NCBI RefSeq assembly: GCF_025698545.1
Contig: NC_068576.1
Span: 49,069,390-49,133,389, forward strand
DNA from: Gossypium raimondii
Taxonomy: Eukaryota > Streptophyta > Magnoliopsida > Malvales > Malvaceae
DNA length: 64,000 bases
Direction: 5' to 3'
The position numbers were made by a program, and so were the translations under genes. The notes under the pieces are model-generated. The model was given only the letters and a program-made list of their open reading frames with translations. It searched no databases and was not told the origin of the DNA. Positions 23,850-36,354 of this stretch are shown here, in pieces. How positions within the stretch are numbered: the stretch's first letter is position 1; every line of letters starts with the position of its first letter.

Positions 23850-24694
23850 AATGGATGGCTTTATGGCTTCTTATGTATTTGGCACTAGAAATTGATGGCT
23901 TATATCTTAAATTATTTTTATTTATACAATGATTGGGATTGTTTCTTTTTGAAAAGTTGTTGTTATTGATTTCGATTTCTAATTTGTGGAATATCAACGA
24001 TTCGGATTTTAAGATATTTATTGTATGATTTCTAAAACATGATATACGCATAGTTACCAAAGTACGTGGATGTTTCCGCCAAATACTCATACAAACGGTC
24101 TTTGTGCCGGCAGATAGATCTTGGATCTGTGACAAAGCTGTAATTTTATTGTCGGTATTGGGCAGTGGAGTCCCATGTGATGTGATCCCAAATCCAATAA
24201 TCCGACCTTGTTTCCTTGTATTAGAGCAATGCATGGACATTGACATTCCAGCGAAGCATCATTAGGTTTCCACGAAAAGGAAAATAACATCAGACAAAAC
24301 TGTCATCTTCTTGTTCTTGGGAACATCCAGCTCATTTTGGGATTTTGGTTTGGTCCCACCCTCTCCCTCCTAACTTCATTATTTATCTCTTATTTAATTT
24401 TTCATTTTTTTGGTATATCGTATTTGGATGATCTGTTTATATTATAGGCTTCGTATATAATCATTGAGAATCCAAAGTTTAGCTGCCTCAATGTGTTCTA
24501 AAAGAGAATCAAAAACTGATTTTTTCCTTTTTTTTTTATTATGTTAAGAATATTAATTTAATAATAAAATGTTAGTCATGGTTAAACCAAAAGCCCGTAA
24601 ATGCGGTTAATGATTACATAAAAAAGACCTCCAAAATTCAATTTCACCGACAAAATCTCTACTGGAATGGGGCCACGCCCATAAGGATTTCGGT
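23850..24694. other. Intergenic, RGP to tRNA
   Basis: No gene seen. Minus-strand open frames at 23836-24290 lack any recognisable motif and overlap the RGP 3' end. Confidence 0.6.
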
Positions 24695-24699
24695 AAAAA
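24695..24699 (-). terminator. Pol III terminator of tRNA-Asp
   Basis: A run of five T on the minus strand, eight bases past the tRNA 3' end, the usual RNA polymerase III stop. Confidence 0.75.
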
Positions 24700-24707
24700 G
24701 ACTATAA

Positions 24708-24779
24708 CGCCGTTGCCGGGGATCGAACCCGGGTCACCCGCGTGACAGGCGGGAATACTCACCACTATACTACAACGAC
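24708..24779 (-). tRNA. tRNA-Asp (anticodon GTC)
   Basis: 72 nt on the minus strand, without intron or encoded CCA. The acceptor stem pairs GTCGTTG with CAACGGC. The D-arm contains TAGTATAGTGGTGAGTA (A box) and the T-arm GGGTTCGATCCC (B box). The anticodon stem CCCGC/GCGGG encloses CTGTCAC, with anticodon GTC complementing 24744-24746. It is indistinguishable by eye from the standard plant nuclear tRNA-Asp. Confidence 0.97.
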
Positions 24780-25136
24780 CTTGTACATTATGTCGGTTGT
24801 TTTACATTTTCTACGATCTGTTGTTTGTTGCACTTTCCTTCTCATAGATTGTTGACCACTTCTGTACGTATTGCTATCATCTTTTATTTTTGGGTAAGTT
24901 AACACTTCATTCACTTGACCTCATTTATAGCTATATTCTAATAATTTCCTTACCATGGAAAAATATATTGAACCAAAATCCTTTTTTCTTTATTCAATTT
25001 TATAGCTTAATTTTCTTTGAAATGATTTAAATCCAAAACCTTAATGGAAAAGTTCTCTGATCTCCATTCACCATCATTGGATGGTTGCTTGACTCCGATA
25101 TGTTCATATTCTTAGCAAGACTTTTTCCTTGACCTT
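24780..25136. other. Intergenic, tRNA 5' flank
   Basis: No gene seen. Bases 25132-25136 (ACCTT) are the left target duplication of the next solo LTR. Confidence 0.6.
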
Positions 25137-27514
25137 TGTAATATCCGCGTTTTAACTCGGGGTTAGGTACAGTGATGGATTGGATTAAAAATTAGTATAA
25201 AATTTTTGAAATATAATAAATAAGATTTTTGAGTATTAAATTAGGAAGTATATAGATCCAATAAGAAATTAGAAAAAAAAAAGAGACTCTTTAGATAGGA
25301 AATTTTAAAATAGACACCATTGATTTAGTTGGAAGAATAAAAAATTGTTGTGACCAAAGTAGGAAAAATATTAAGTTAGGAGATATATAATTGTAGAGGA
25401 AAGGAATGAATGATTAAAAGAAATTTAACCAAAGTGTTGTATGAGTCATACTAGGAAATATGAAAGATGAGGAACGACAAAGTGGTAATTAACCAAGTAG
25501 ATATTTATTAGGTGTAATGATATGGGTAAAAGGAAAAAGATGGATGGCTTAAGGACTTAGTAGCAATTTGACCATTTTAATTAAAAAGGTAAGATATTTT
25601 AGTGGAATGGTGTAGAAAGTGGGAGAAAAGATGAAAATACATATAATCTTTTCACAAGCCAAACGTCACCTCTTTCCCCCAAGTTTTATCCAACTTTTCT
25701 TTTAATTCCCTTCATGTCCTTCCACCATTATTCAACCATCCAAGTTTCAAACTTTCATTTTTCTTTGAAATTTCCTTAGTTAAAGTAAGAAATGATGAAA
25801 TTATCATACCATACATGTTTATTTTTATTAAATAGTATAGGAAAGTCACTTGATTGTGGTTTTTTAACATATAAATGTTATATGTTTTATATGAAATTGA
25901 AGAGAAAGAAAAGAAAGGAGATGACCTAATTGAAGAAAAGGGAAAGAGAAGGTTAAGGAGTGAAGGAAGAAGAAAATACATTATCTCAACCTTTTGTTGT
26001 AAGTACTACAAGATTTTTAAATTATTTTTATTTAAATGCTTATATTGTAGTATGAAATTACTTAGAATAGAAATGTAAAATATATATTTGAATTTGTAAA
26101 TAGATAAAAAAGATTAGATTATGAAATTATGAAATTTGTAAAGAAAATTATTGGTGGAGAATATGAAATGGTATATTGTTTGAACACTAAGTAATGATGT
26201 TGTGGTAAAAAGGATATGTATGAAAAATGTGTGATATTTGTGAGATGTGAAATGGGGACTAAATTGTAGATGATGGAGAAATGAGAAATCTTTTTTGAAA
26301 TATTTATGTAAAGTATTTAAATGTATGAAATTCAGCTTTAATGCCCAAGTAGACGGAATTTAAAACTACTAAGATATTAGTGGCATGCCATTAAGGGACC
26401 TTAGCGCGGTCTCCGATTATTAGCACATTAGTGCTCTCTGTTTAGCACATTTGTGCTCTATGTATAGCACTTTAGTGCTCTCTATTCAATAGTGCATAAT
26501 AATGCACCTCTGTATTTGTTCCGTATATCCGGTGTGTTCTATAAAGTCTACTTTGGGCTAAGAATATGAGTTGTGAACAAAAGTGAATCACCAATGTGTT
26601 GAGGTAAGTTTGATAACTTACAAAAGGTATAAGTTAAATTTTATTAAAGTAAGGTATAGTTGAAGAAACTTGTATGTGTGTAAATATGTATTAATTGAGT
26701 AAGTTTAAAATATTTTGTTATGATTCATTTACCTATTTATTCTTGTAGTGCTTACTAAGCCTTCACTGGCTTAACGCGTTTATTTTTAACGCGTAAGAAC
26801 AGTTAGACTGGAAGAGGTAGAGTTGGGTTAGGAGATCTCTCATCTCATCACATCCTCAAGAGCTTCAAGAGTAGGTATCATATTTTGAATTAAAATGGCA
26901 TGTACGTAGGTAGACCAAATGTGGTCTCATGTGTTAGGGACTAAAATACAAACTCTTGAAACTCTATCTATTTTGGTTTTACTTGAAGTATTTTAATTCT
27001 ATATGAAATGAATTATTGAAACTATAAGTATGTTTGCAAATGTGGTTTGCTAATATGATGATTATGATTGATTTGGAGTAGTTTTAAGTAATTTTAATAT
27101 ATTTTGAATTGGTCTTAAGTGTTGAGAAGAATATATTTATATATATTGTAGGGGTTTTAGTGAACTTTTAAACTGATTTTTACCAAATTTTACCCAAGGG
27201 TATAGGTATCGATACCTAGGTTACGAAATACAAAATTTCCAAAATAGAATGTGATTTTGGTATTGTTTTTGTCATTGGTATCGATATTTTTTTCCCCTGT
27301 TTTGAGTAGAAACAATGTTAAAATCATTTCCAAACATAATCTAGCATCCAATAATGACCCCACACGTTTATATTAATAATTTTTGAGTTAAATAAGTTAC
27401 AATACTATGTATAAATGCTTAAATTAAATAGTGTCTAGCCAAAACTATTTTGGCACCAAATATAATAGTCTTATACCGGGTTTGTACGTTCGGACCGGGT
27501 ATAAGGGTGTTACA
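25137..27514 (-). mobile_element. Solo LTR, minus orientation
   Basis: 2378 bp. On the minus strand it starts TGTAACACCCTTATACCCGG and ends GATATTACA. A perfect 5-bp duplication ACCTT lies at 25132-25136 and 27515-27519. No internal domain or second LTR. Ends and organisation match the other TGTAAYA solo LTRs, though its sequence is clearly a different subfamily. Confidence 0.88.
26391..26515 (-). repeat. 22-bp tandem array of hairpin units (solo LTR 4)
   Basis: Units starting at 26421, 26443, 26465 and (weaker) 26489, each with a perfect small hairpin such as AGCAC-ATTA-GTGCT. TGGCATGCCA, a 10-bp palindrome, precedes them at 26391. The array lies about 1.0-1.1 kb from the oriented 5' end (27514). 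Confidence 0.85.
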
Positions 27515-27519
27515 ACCTT

Positions 27520-30500
27520 GGATTAAGCCTGGATCTTCTAGAAGTCTCCAATAATTCCTACATGAATTTAGTATGTTTGTATTCTTTTTTGTTGTACTTA
27601 GGTTCTCTTTGCTTTTGTAGGTCATGTTTGGGGCTTAAAACAATAGACTTTCTTATTATTATTATTTTTTCTTTTTTGGCATTTTTGTTTGGTTTTATTG
27701 TGGTAGTGGTGATATTTAGTTGTTGGTTTTGGGTAACGGTGTGTGAATATCTTGATTGCAAATTTTTTTGGGTTACGATTTTAGCCGAAGGGAAACAGTG
27801 AGTGGATGAAGTATGAAGGGTTGCTGAGTTGGTTAGTTAGAGGCGAGGCATGAGATTGATAATGACTTTGCTAGGGTTTGGGGCTTGAGCTATTGTTGAT
27901 ATTGTTTAGATTATGAGGCTAGGGAGTAATGGTGTAAATATTGAGTAACAAAAATGTAAACTTACTAATAATTTAGTAATCAACTTGTAACTTTCTGAAA
28001 TTGAGTAACTAAAAAAATATTAAATTTAGCAAGCTTAGGAAAATGTTTCCTCCGATTGAAGGGTTAGAGAATAATTATGAATAAAAATATTTATTAACAA
28101 AACATGACATTGCAATTATTTGAAGAGGAAACACAATATTGCTAAACTAACATTATAACATGATTGAATTAAGGAAAAGATTAATTAAAGACATGATTAG
28201 AAAGGCACCACATTGGGGAAATTAGAGTAATACATCATAATTAACGGACCACATACTACCCAATTTAGTTGTTAACTTGTTGGCGGTACTTGGAGCGCAT
28301 CACGCATTCAATTAAACAAAATATTTATACAAAACTATATAATTTTAGCATGTGGGGTTTGATTTCAATTATTAAATATTAAATTATGGTACATGAGTTA
28401 AAATAATCTTGTAACAAATAGATATGTGATTAACATAATATTTATTTTGTATTATTAAGTTAATACTTTGTTTAAAAATTAATTATTTTGTCCTAATCTT
28501 ATCACATATTTGATATAATCAATTGAATTTGTTTCTTAAAAATATTCCCATATTGAATATTTTTCAAATTTGTAAAATATTTTAATATTTTTATTTAATT
28601 ATTGATAATCCATAAAACAAAACTCTACCATCATTTAATTATTCCTAAAATTTCAAAATTTGAAACGAATTTAATTTTAATGTTGTTGGAATCAAATTAG
28701 ATTAATCGATTTAATCTATTTATAAAATATTGAATTTTGAGAATCACTGTTCAGCTGATAAAAATCAGCGAAATGATTAACATGAAAATTAAATAAAATA
28801 TAACATAAATAAATCTAGGGAAAAAACTTAAAATTGTGGAACAAACTTTGATAATATATTTTAATTAGTTAACTTTGGATTTTGATGTTTAATTAGTTTT
28901 GGATTTTGTTAATGTATTTATTATTTGAAATGATTTTAATTAATTGAACAATATTGGATTTTGTATGAATCTTGACTCAGTTTAAAGATTAGTTATCTTG
29001 TTTACTTGAATTTATATTGTTAATGTTTATTTTAGTAAACCATTCATTGAACGTAATACTCATTCAATGGAATGACTATTACTTACTCTCTCGTAATAGC
29101 TATTTTTTTGTGATACCAAAGAATAGCTATTCCATGCAACTTTGAATAACAAAACAAAATTAATTTCTAGATTAATCCTTTAAAATTGGACTCAGAAAAT
29201 ATAAAAATAATTATATTAAGAGTGTTATTAAATTATATTTAATAATAATCCTATTATATTTAATCACAACAAAAATAATCATCTACTTAAAATAATTACG
29301 AGTATCATGGGTGTGATTTTTGAAATTATTTAATTAAAAAGTAAAATTTAATTAATTATATTTTTGAAATTATTTTTGTCAAGTAATACTGTTTTGTTGG
29401 CACAATAATAATTTTAGTATTCAATTTTATGTTTTCTGTTAATTTATCACCGATTATATATAAAATGAAAATGGAACTCTTTTAAAAATTTAAAATTTCT
29501 AAATCAAAAATAGATATAATGAGAGAAAATAAGGAAAAATATTTTAAACCCTCTAAATTTTTATGTATTATTTGTATAGAAATACCCGACACTTTATTCT
29601 TTAAAAAACATAGAGAAAATAAAAAATTAAGTAAAATTATTGCTTCCCTGTTTTTACCTTTTCTATTTTTGACGTTTTGTTATAAGAAAAAAATTCAGAA
29701 TATAATTTGTTTTTGAAGAATAATTTAAATGAATTAAAATTTTGAATTGCGTTTGGAAAAAAATTTTGTGGTATATTTTGTATTTTGTAGTTAAAAAAGG
29801 GCATCAAAGTTAATTTTATAAGCCATTGTAATATTAGTTCTAAATGGCATGAAACTCGACTTGAAGATATGACTAATTTGATTTGAGAAATATTGAGGAA
29901 GCATGTAATGATCAAATTTTTTGTTAAGATTTCAATTTGTCATTAGATTCTATTGAATGATAATTTCTTTATTTTTCATACATATTAGTTCTTCAACTAC
30001 AACATATTCGAGATTTTATTTTTCTAGAATTTTTATATAGAATTTTCTATTTTAAAAATAATTTTGAGTTTTCTTAATTTTTTATATAGAATCAGAATTA
30101 AATTGACAAAAAATATAAAAGAGGAATGATCAAATTATTATTCTACCAATTAAAAATGCCACCTAGGTGATTAAAAAAGAACAATTTTGAAAATACTAGT
30201 GCTCAAATTATATATTTTTAATTAAGTGACCAAAACAAAAATTTAAGCATAGTTTAATGACTACTAGTGTAATTTATCCATATTTATAATTGTAAAATTT
30301 TTCAAAAACACTACTATATGAGACGTTTGAGTTATATAATTCAGTTTGAATCGGAGGCTATTTTTAAAATTAAAAAATTATAAATAAAATAATTATGAAA
30401 AATCTATATAACAATTAGAGAGAATCTCTAGACAAGTTTGTTGCTAATTATGGTTTGATATATTTGTTTTCTTCACTTGAATGGTAATAAGATTCTGTGT

Positions 30501-30596
30501 CATATTTAAATAAATTAAACATTTTTGAAAAAGCTCTTCTGCAGACGAGACTTAACCCGCCATACCTAACAATCTGTTTCATATTTTTTAAAAGGC
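27520..30596. other. Intergenic, about 3.1 kb, no gene supported
   Basis: Very AT-rich after 27950. Open frames of 60-90 codons (27419-27801, 29519-29915) have no recognisable motif. An inverted pair AATAGCTATT / GAATAGCTATTCC near 29095-29135 may be a small decayed foldback element, but its ends are unclear. Confidence 0.55.
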
Positions 30597-30604
30597 TATT
30601 TATA
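30597..30604 (+). promoter_or_regulatory. Sulfotransferase TATA box
   Basis: TATTTATA, 37-44 bp before the ATG. This is close, implying a very short leader of about 10-15 nt if it is used. Confidence 0.5.
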
Positions 30605-30640
30605 GAGCCATAAAGCTAATTACACCGCACCCATTTCATC

Positions 30641-31630
30641 ATGGAATCCTCCTTCGATTCCCAACCCAATTCCACCGAGAAAGAAAACGGAGACCTGTTT
30701 TCAAAATCATTCCAAGATATAATATCGACTCTCCCCAAAGGAAATTCCTGGGGCTTTCCCGACCATCTTTTACAGTACCACGGGTTTTGGCACAGCTCGG
30801 TTTTCCTACAAGGAATCTTGTCAGCTCAACAACAGTTCCAGGCTCAACCTGCTGATATCATCCTTTGTAGCGCCCCCAAAACCGGCACAACCTGGTTGAA
30901 GTCCCTCACTTATGCCACCATCACAAGAACTTCATACGATGATTCTACCAGCCCTTTGCTTTCCAAGATGCCTCATGATGTTGTGCCTTTCATGGAGCTT
31001 GATCATGCCCATTTTTCCACTCATCGACATCTTGGAATCCCTGTTTTGGCTACTCATATGCCTTACTCTGCCTTACCCAAATCAGTAACTGATTCCGGTT
31101 GTAAAATTGTTTACATATGCAGGGACCCCAAGGATTCATTTGTTTCATTGTATCTCTTCCTTTCCAAGTACCAGAAATCCCAAAATATGCAGACCTTTAA
31201 TCTTGATGAAGCGTTTGAGCAGTTTTGCCAAGGTGTATGTTGGTACGGACCTTATTGGGACCATGTTTTGGAGTTCTGGACAGCAAGTTTGGAACATCCG
31301 GATAAGATTTTGTTCTTGAAATATGAAGAAATGAGGGATGATACTATTTTGTATGTTCAGAGATTGGCTGAGTTTATTGGTTGCCCTTTCTCATCCGAGG
31401 AAGAGGAAAAAGGAGTGCCTGAAAAGATTGTAAAAATGTGTAGTTTCGAGAACTTAAGTAACTTGGAAGTGAATAAAAATGGGAAACATCGTGTAGGAGG
31501 GGCGGAAAACGCGAATTATTTTCGGAAAGGGAAGGTTGGGGATTGGGAAAATTGGTTGACACCTGAAATGGCTGCACGGTTGGACCAGATAACAGTGCAG
31601 AAATTGAGCGGTTCAGGATTAACTCTTTAA
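30641..31630 (+). CDS. SOT: Cytosolic sulfotransferase
   Basis: A single uninterrupted frame of 329 residues without introns, as usual for plant cytosolic sulfotransferases. It transfers sulfonate from PAPS to a hydroxyl group of a small molecule (flavonoids, brassinosteroids, jasmonates or desulfoglucosinolates in characterised relatives). Visible motifs: the 5'-phosphosulfate loop APKTGTTWLKSL (residues 78-89); the catalytic histidine in LATHMPY (His139); the 3'-phosphate site YICRDPKDSFVS (Arg161, Ser169); and the C-terminal PAPS-binding segment FRKGKVGDWENW (294-305). All key residues are present, so the enzyme should be active. The substrate cannot be told from sequence. The ATG is the first in frame after the TATA box and gives a normal N-terminus. 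A solo LTR begins 150 bp after the stop, so the transcript must end before it or read into it. No AATAAA is seen; AATAAGG at about 31682 is the nearest match. Confidence 0.95.
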   Translation: MESSFDSQPNSTEKENGDLFSKSFQDIISTLPKGNSWGFPDHLLQYHGFWHSSVFLQGILSAQQQFQAQPADIILCSAPKTGTTWLKSLTYATITRTSYDDSTSPLLSKMPHDVVPFMELDHAHFSTHRHLGIPVLATHMPYSALPKSVTDSGCKIVYICRDPKDSFVSLYLFLSKYQKSQNMQTFNLDEAFEQFCQGVCWYGPYWDHVLEFWTASLEHPDKILFLKYEEMRDDTILYVQRLAEFIGCPFSSEEEEKGVPEKIVKMCSFENLSNLEVNKNGKHRVGGAENANYFRKGKVGDWENWLTPEMAARLDQITVQKLSGSGLTL

Positions 31631-31780
31631 TTCAATGTTGAAGAACTGGTTTAGAGTTGGTGTGTGTTTGTCTACCCTTTGAATAAGGATTAGTTAAAGC
31701 TTGTATTGTAATTCGGTGGAACATGTTTGATCTATGATTGTCTTTGTGCACCAGCTGTTAAGTTTGTCTCAGTGAAAAAG

Positions 31781-34627
31781 TGTAATAGCCTGAATTTTTA
31801 GTGGTGTCGGAATGGTGATTCGAGATCACTAAATCTGACAAACGAGTAGAAAATATTATAAATTTAGTAAGTATAAGTTAAATGTGAAGTTAAGAAAATT
31901 TTTGAAATAGTGAATAGTGTACTAGGAATAAATATTAAAATAATTAAAATAAAAAGCGAGGTATCGAGACCTCGAAGATTTTAAACCGAGCCATAAATAT
32001 TTTAGAAATATTTATAGAGTGTCATTGAGTTGGTATTAAAGTTTAGTTAGAAAATTTTAACGTTTGGATAGTTAATTAACTAAAAGGACTAAATTGGGAA
32101 TAGTGTAAAATTTGTTAAATTGTGATTAAATAGCTTAAGTGACTAAAGTGGAGGGATTTAAAGGCTATTAGGCCCAAATTATATGGGCTGGACGGTTGGG
32201 TAAGAAAAATCAGCAGAATGTAAGGAGAAACAGGGGCAAAATTGGAAACTTAACAAATTAAACATTTAAAACAAAGACAAAAGTGAAAAATCTAGAGATC
32301 TCTTCACAATTTATCAGCAAAAACGCCATAGGAGGTCTGGAATAAGCTGGTTTTTCATATTTTTGAATCATGTAAGTTTAATTCTTGATTATTTCTTCTA
32401 ATTTTTGTGATTTTGATACTTTTACAATTAGGTCCAACTAATTATTTCATTAGTTTTTGATTCCATGGCTGATTTTGAAAGTTACCATTGATTAGTGTTG
32501 GATTTTTATGATGAATAAACATGAAATTGAAGCTTTAATTTTGTTATATGATGATTTTATTAAGTAATTTTGATAGAAATTGATTTTAGGGACCTAATTG
32601 TGAAAAAGTTGGGAATTAAGGTTTGGTGTTGCGGTTTTGAGTATGAAAGGCTATGTAGTAGTCTAAAATAGTTGGAAAAGGTGTTAATTGAGAAAAATTA
32701 GATCAATTGAGGGTTAATTGAGTAGGGATCAAATTGTAAAAACTGTAAAGTTTGGGGTAAAAGTGTAATTTCGAAAATTAAAGGGCATAAATTGTGAAAT
32801 GAATTAGAATTGAATTAAATGCTGATGAATGAATAAATTTGCATTTTAGATCGAGAACACAGAAACAAGTCGAGGAAAAGAAAAAGTAGCCGATTAGTCC
32901 CCGAACTTTTACAAATTCGCAAATCGATCCGAGTAAGTTCATATGGCTGAAATTTAATGATTAAATGTTAATTTCATGAATTATACAATGTATGGTGAAA
33001 TGTATTTATTGTTGAAATGAGAATAAAATAAAAATGTGAAAATCGAATAAATGATCAAATTAAGTGGAGCGTCGGTTTGAGTACTTCGATCAAGTGACAA
33101 AGTGATAAGTGGTAGTTTTAGCTACACTTATCTGATCAAGAAACAAAGTGATAAGTGGTTACACTTATCTGATCAAGAAACAAAGTGATAAATGGTTACA
33201 CTTATCTGATCAAGAAACAAAGTGATAAGTGGCTACACTTATCTGATCAAGTGATAAAGTGATAAGTGGTAGCTTCAGCTACACTTATCTGATCAAGTGG
33301 TAAAGTGATAAGTGGTAGCCTAGCTACACTTATCTGATCAAGGACAAGTGATAAGAGGTCATATGGCAAAGTGAAGGTGAAGTACTCAAATTTCCATAAC
33401 CGTTCCTTAATTTTGATCAAGGATGGTAAGTGACAAATGGGCCCAAAGGAATTATGGTAAAAGAATAAGTAGTAGTGAGTTTATACCAAGGAACTCACCA
33501 AAGATTGTGGTTGACAGGTAAATTTAGTAATGGTGTATATTGTATAAGTGTACAAGTGTTTGGTAAGATTTATGTTTTATGCCTATGAACTTACTAAGCT
33601 TTTCTATAAGCTTACATGTGTGTGTTTATTGTTTTTGTAGATTAATGTATTTATACATTCGGAGGATCGGATCTACATCAAGAATCACACTACCCGATAT
33701 ACTCCGTAGTTTATGTTAAGCAACTTTTGGATTTATATGGCATGTATAGGGAATTGAAGTAAAAAGTAAATTTGAATGTTATGGTTGCGTTAGATATCGA
33801 AATAAATACATGTTTTTAGTTTGAAATGGTTGATTGGTTGAACTTCATTAGTATTTAAATGAAGTAGATGAAATCTGGAATTGGTTGTGATTTGAAATTT
33901 GCGAGGAAGGTTAGACAATTATAAAGGGTTATATTGAATTTTTTAAAAATTGCAATGGAGCAGTTCTTGGACAGCAGCATTGATGTAACTTTTAAAAATC
34001 ACCAAAAATAGTGGAAATAGAATTAGAAGTTGAGTGAGATATGAAATTAAAGCTGAAAGAGTCTACTTTCATAGGAAAGAAGTGGAGTAAGCAAAAGAAT
34101 TATATAATTTTAGATATTTGAATTTTAGTGAAACAGGGCAAGAATGTTTTGAAGTCCCTGTTCTGACTTTAGAAATTCATTAAAATTGTACAGAAGGAAT
34201 TTTGAGTTATAATTTATATGTATAGACTCCTTAATGAGTCTATTTTCAGTAGAAATAAGTTTAATCACCATATGAAGCCTTTAATAAGAGATAATTAAAT
34301 TTTAGTGATGAGTGGTTAGGATAGTCGATTAGTGAAACAGGGGAGACTTCAACTAATAAACTGTACTAATTGGCTAAAGCAAAAATTCTGAAAAATTTAT
34401 GGTGAATAGATATATGAGTCTAGTTTTATGGAAAATTTACGGATCTAAATTTCGAGTTTCGTAGCTTGAATTATAATTATTTTAGTGACTGCTGTACAGG
34501 AGGACAGCTTTATTATGAATGATGAAATTAAATTTGAAAGTAAATTTTTATGCCCCGAACTTTTAAGTTAAGTCAAGTAACGCCTCATGCTCGACTCCGG
34601 CCATGGTCTCGGGTAAGGGGTGTTACA
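31781..34627 (-). mobile_element. Solo LTR, minus orientation, downstream of SOT
   Basis: 2847 bp. On the minus strand it starts TGTAACACCCCTTACCCGAG and ends GGCTATTACA. Perfect 5-bp duplication AAAAG at 31776-31780 and 34628-34632. No internal region. It is oriented against the sulfotransferase gene. Confidence 0.9.
33088..33360 (-). repeat. 37-46-bp tandem array of hairpin units (solo LTR 5)
   Basis: Seven units beginning GATCAAG at 33088, 33134, 33171, 33208, 33245, 33291 and 33336. Most units contain GATAAGTG and its reverse complement CACTTATC flanking a 4-14-base loop. In the 37-bp units the loop is short; in the 45-46-bp units it is lengthened by an extra TAGC...GCTA pair, which extends the stem. 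The array lies about 1.27-1.54 kb from the oriented LTR 5' end. Confidence 0.92.
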
Positions 34628-34632
34628 AAAAG

Positions 34633-36354
34633 AGCAATAAAATCCTAACATTTCATGCTAACGATAACAACTATAATCAACGATATTGAATGTTGATTGA
34701 GTTCAACTAAACATATCGTCGGTCAATTCCATGTTCTTGGGGCTAATTTACATGATAAATTTTAACTACTAATTCAAGTGTTATTAAAATATATAATATT
34801 GAACTTTACTGATATTAAAGAGGAGTAATATGTTATAATAAATAATTCACCCCTGATTGGTATCGGCATTATTGCCAGTGTAGGAGAATACGGGTTTGAG
34901 TGCGCTGAAGAGTATTATCCTCCCATTTGAGGGTTGGGGAAGGGTTATAGATTTAAACATGTGGTTTGACTAGTTTAATCATCAGTCCAGTTTTGAAAAT
35001 TTTGCTTAAAGTATATTTAATCTTCAAATTTTTACTTTATAATTTTTATAACCAACCTAATGCGAAACATGAATGGACTATACTAGTAATATAAGAAATT
35101 AGAGTGAAATAGCAAAGAGAAATTGGATGAAGAAAAAAATGTTGTTTAATAAATTGAAAATTAAGTGATGAAAATTTAAATATTAAAATATTAAATATTA
35201 AATTGAAGTTATAAAATATATTTGATATATTATTTAAAATTAGATTTAAAGAAATTATATGGTATTTCATTGAAATTATTTTTGAAAAATATAGTTGTAA
35301 TTGATTAGAGTTTGAAGTGTTCCAAGAAATATGAGTGTGTGTTCTATAATATTTCATGTTTTCCATAAAACATAAAATTTAAATGAATTATAATATTGGA
35401 AATTTGACAACATAGGTAAGTATATCTTTTATAAAAATGAAGCACAAGAGTCATGTTATTCTTCCCAATTTAAAGTCGAAGTTCGGATAAAATATATAGT
35501 ATGGTCAAAACATGAATTTCAACCCCAAAAGATCCCTTTAAAATATATTAATTAGTTTATGTTTAAAATTTTATTAACATATGTAATTAATAGTTATTAA
35601 ATAAATAATTATATTTTAAAAATAAAAAATAATATAAGTGTGCCTAAATAGATTTGGATTAGTCATTACAAGTATAGAAGAGTTTGGGCAAATTTTGAGA
35701 TCTATATTTTAAGTTAGACCTATTCGTGGGTTCATCTACATGTAAAAGTCCACTTAAAATATGAGAGGGTTTGGATAATGAGTTTAAGAAAAAAAAATAG
35801 ATCTAGAATATGGATCAGGCTTGAGCTTGTCCTAGCTCGATCGATTTTATAAAATATTTTATATGATATTTATATATTATGTAATTCATATCACATAAAA
35901 TTAAGTATGTTCTTTTTTTCTTGTACAATTCGCACACCATTAAGTCGGGTTAGGATAGGTCTTTTTGCACCATAGATCGGGTTAGTCTGAATTTAATCTA
36001 AATAATAAAAAATATTTTTAAAATTTAATTATAAAAATATATAAAATATCAACTAAATATATATTTAAAATATATTTAAAATTTTTAATTGTAAAATGGG
36101 CTTTTTGGGCAAATCAAGTGGGTTGAAATTCTTTTTGGAATTTGACCTCAACCCTACCTGGCCCATAGATACCACTACTCAAAACACATAAAGCCAAAAA
36201 ATTGGTAAAAGTATTAGGGAAGCCTATGTACTGAGGGATGTATGGCATTTTGGTCCCTCTATTGAAAAAATAGACAAATTAGTCATTATACATTTTGGAA
36301 TGTGCAAATTAGCCCCTCTATTAAAATTTATTTGCTAAATGATGTGGGACGTTA
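34633..36354. other. Intergenic, no gene supported
   Basis: AT-rich. The minus-strand frame at 35046-35366 is low-complexity Ile/Asn/Phe-rich and not convincing. The stretch at 36230-36354 (CCCTCTATT repeats, TTTGGTCCCTC) has the look of a common plant repeat but its ends are not defined. Confidence 0.5.

Noticed and set aside
33088..33360. CRISPR-like array of regular repeats
   Set aside because: There are no unique spacers, the units vary in length, the array lies inside a plant LTR, and CRISPR is not expected in a plant nucleus.
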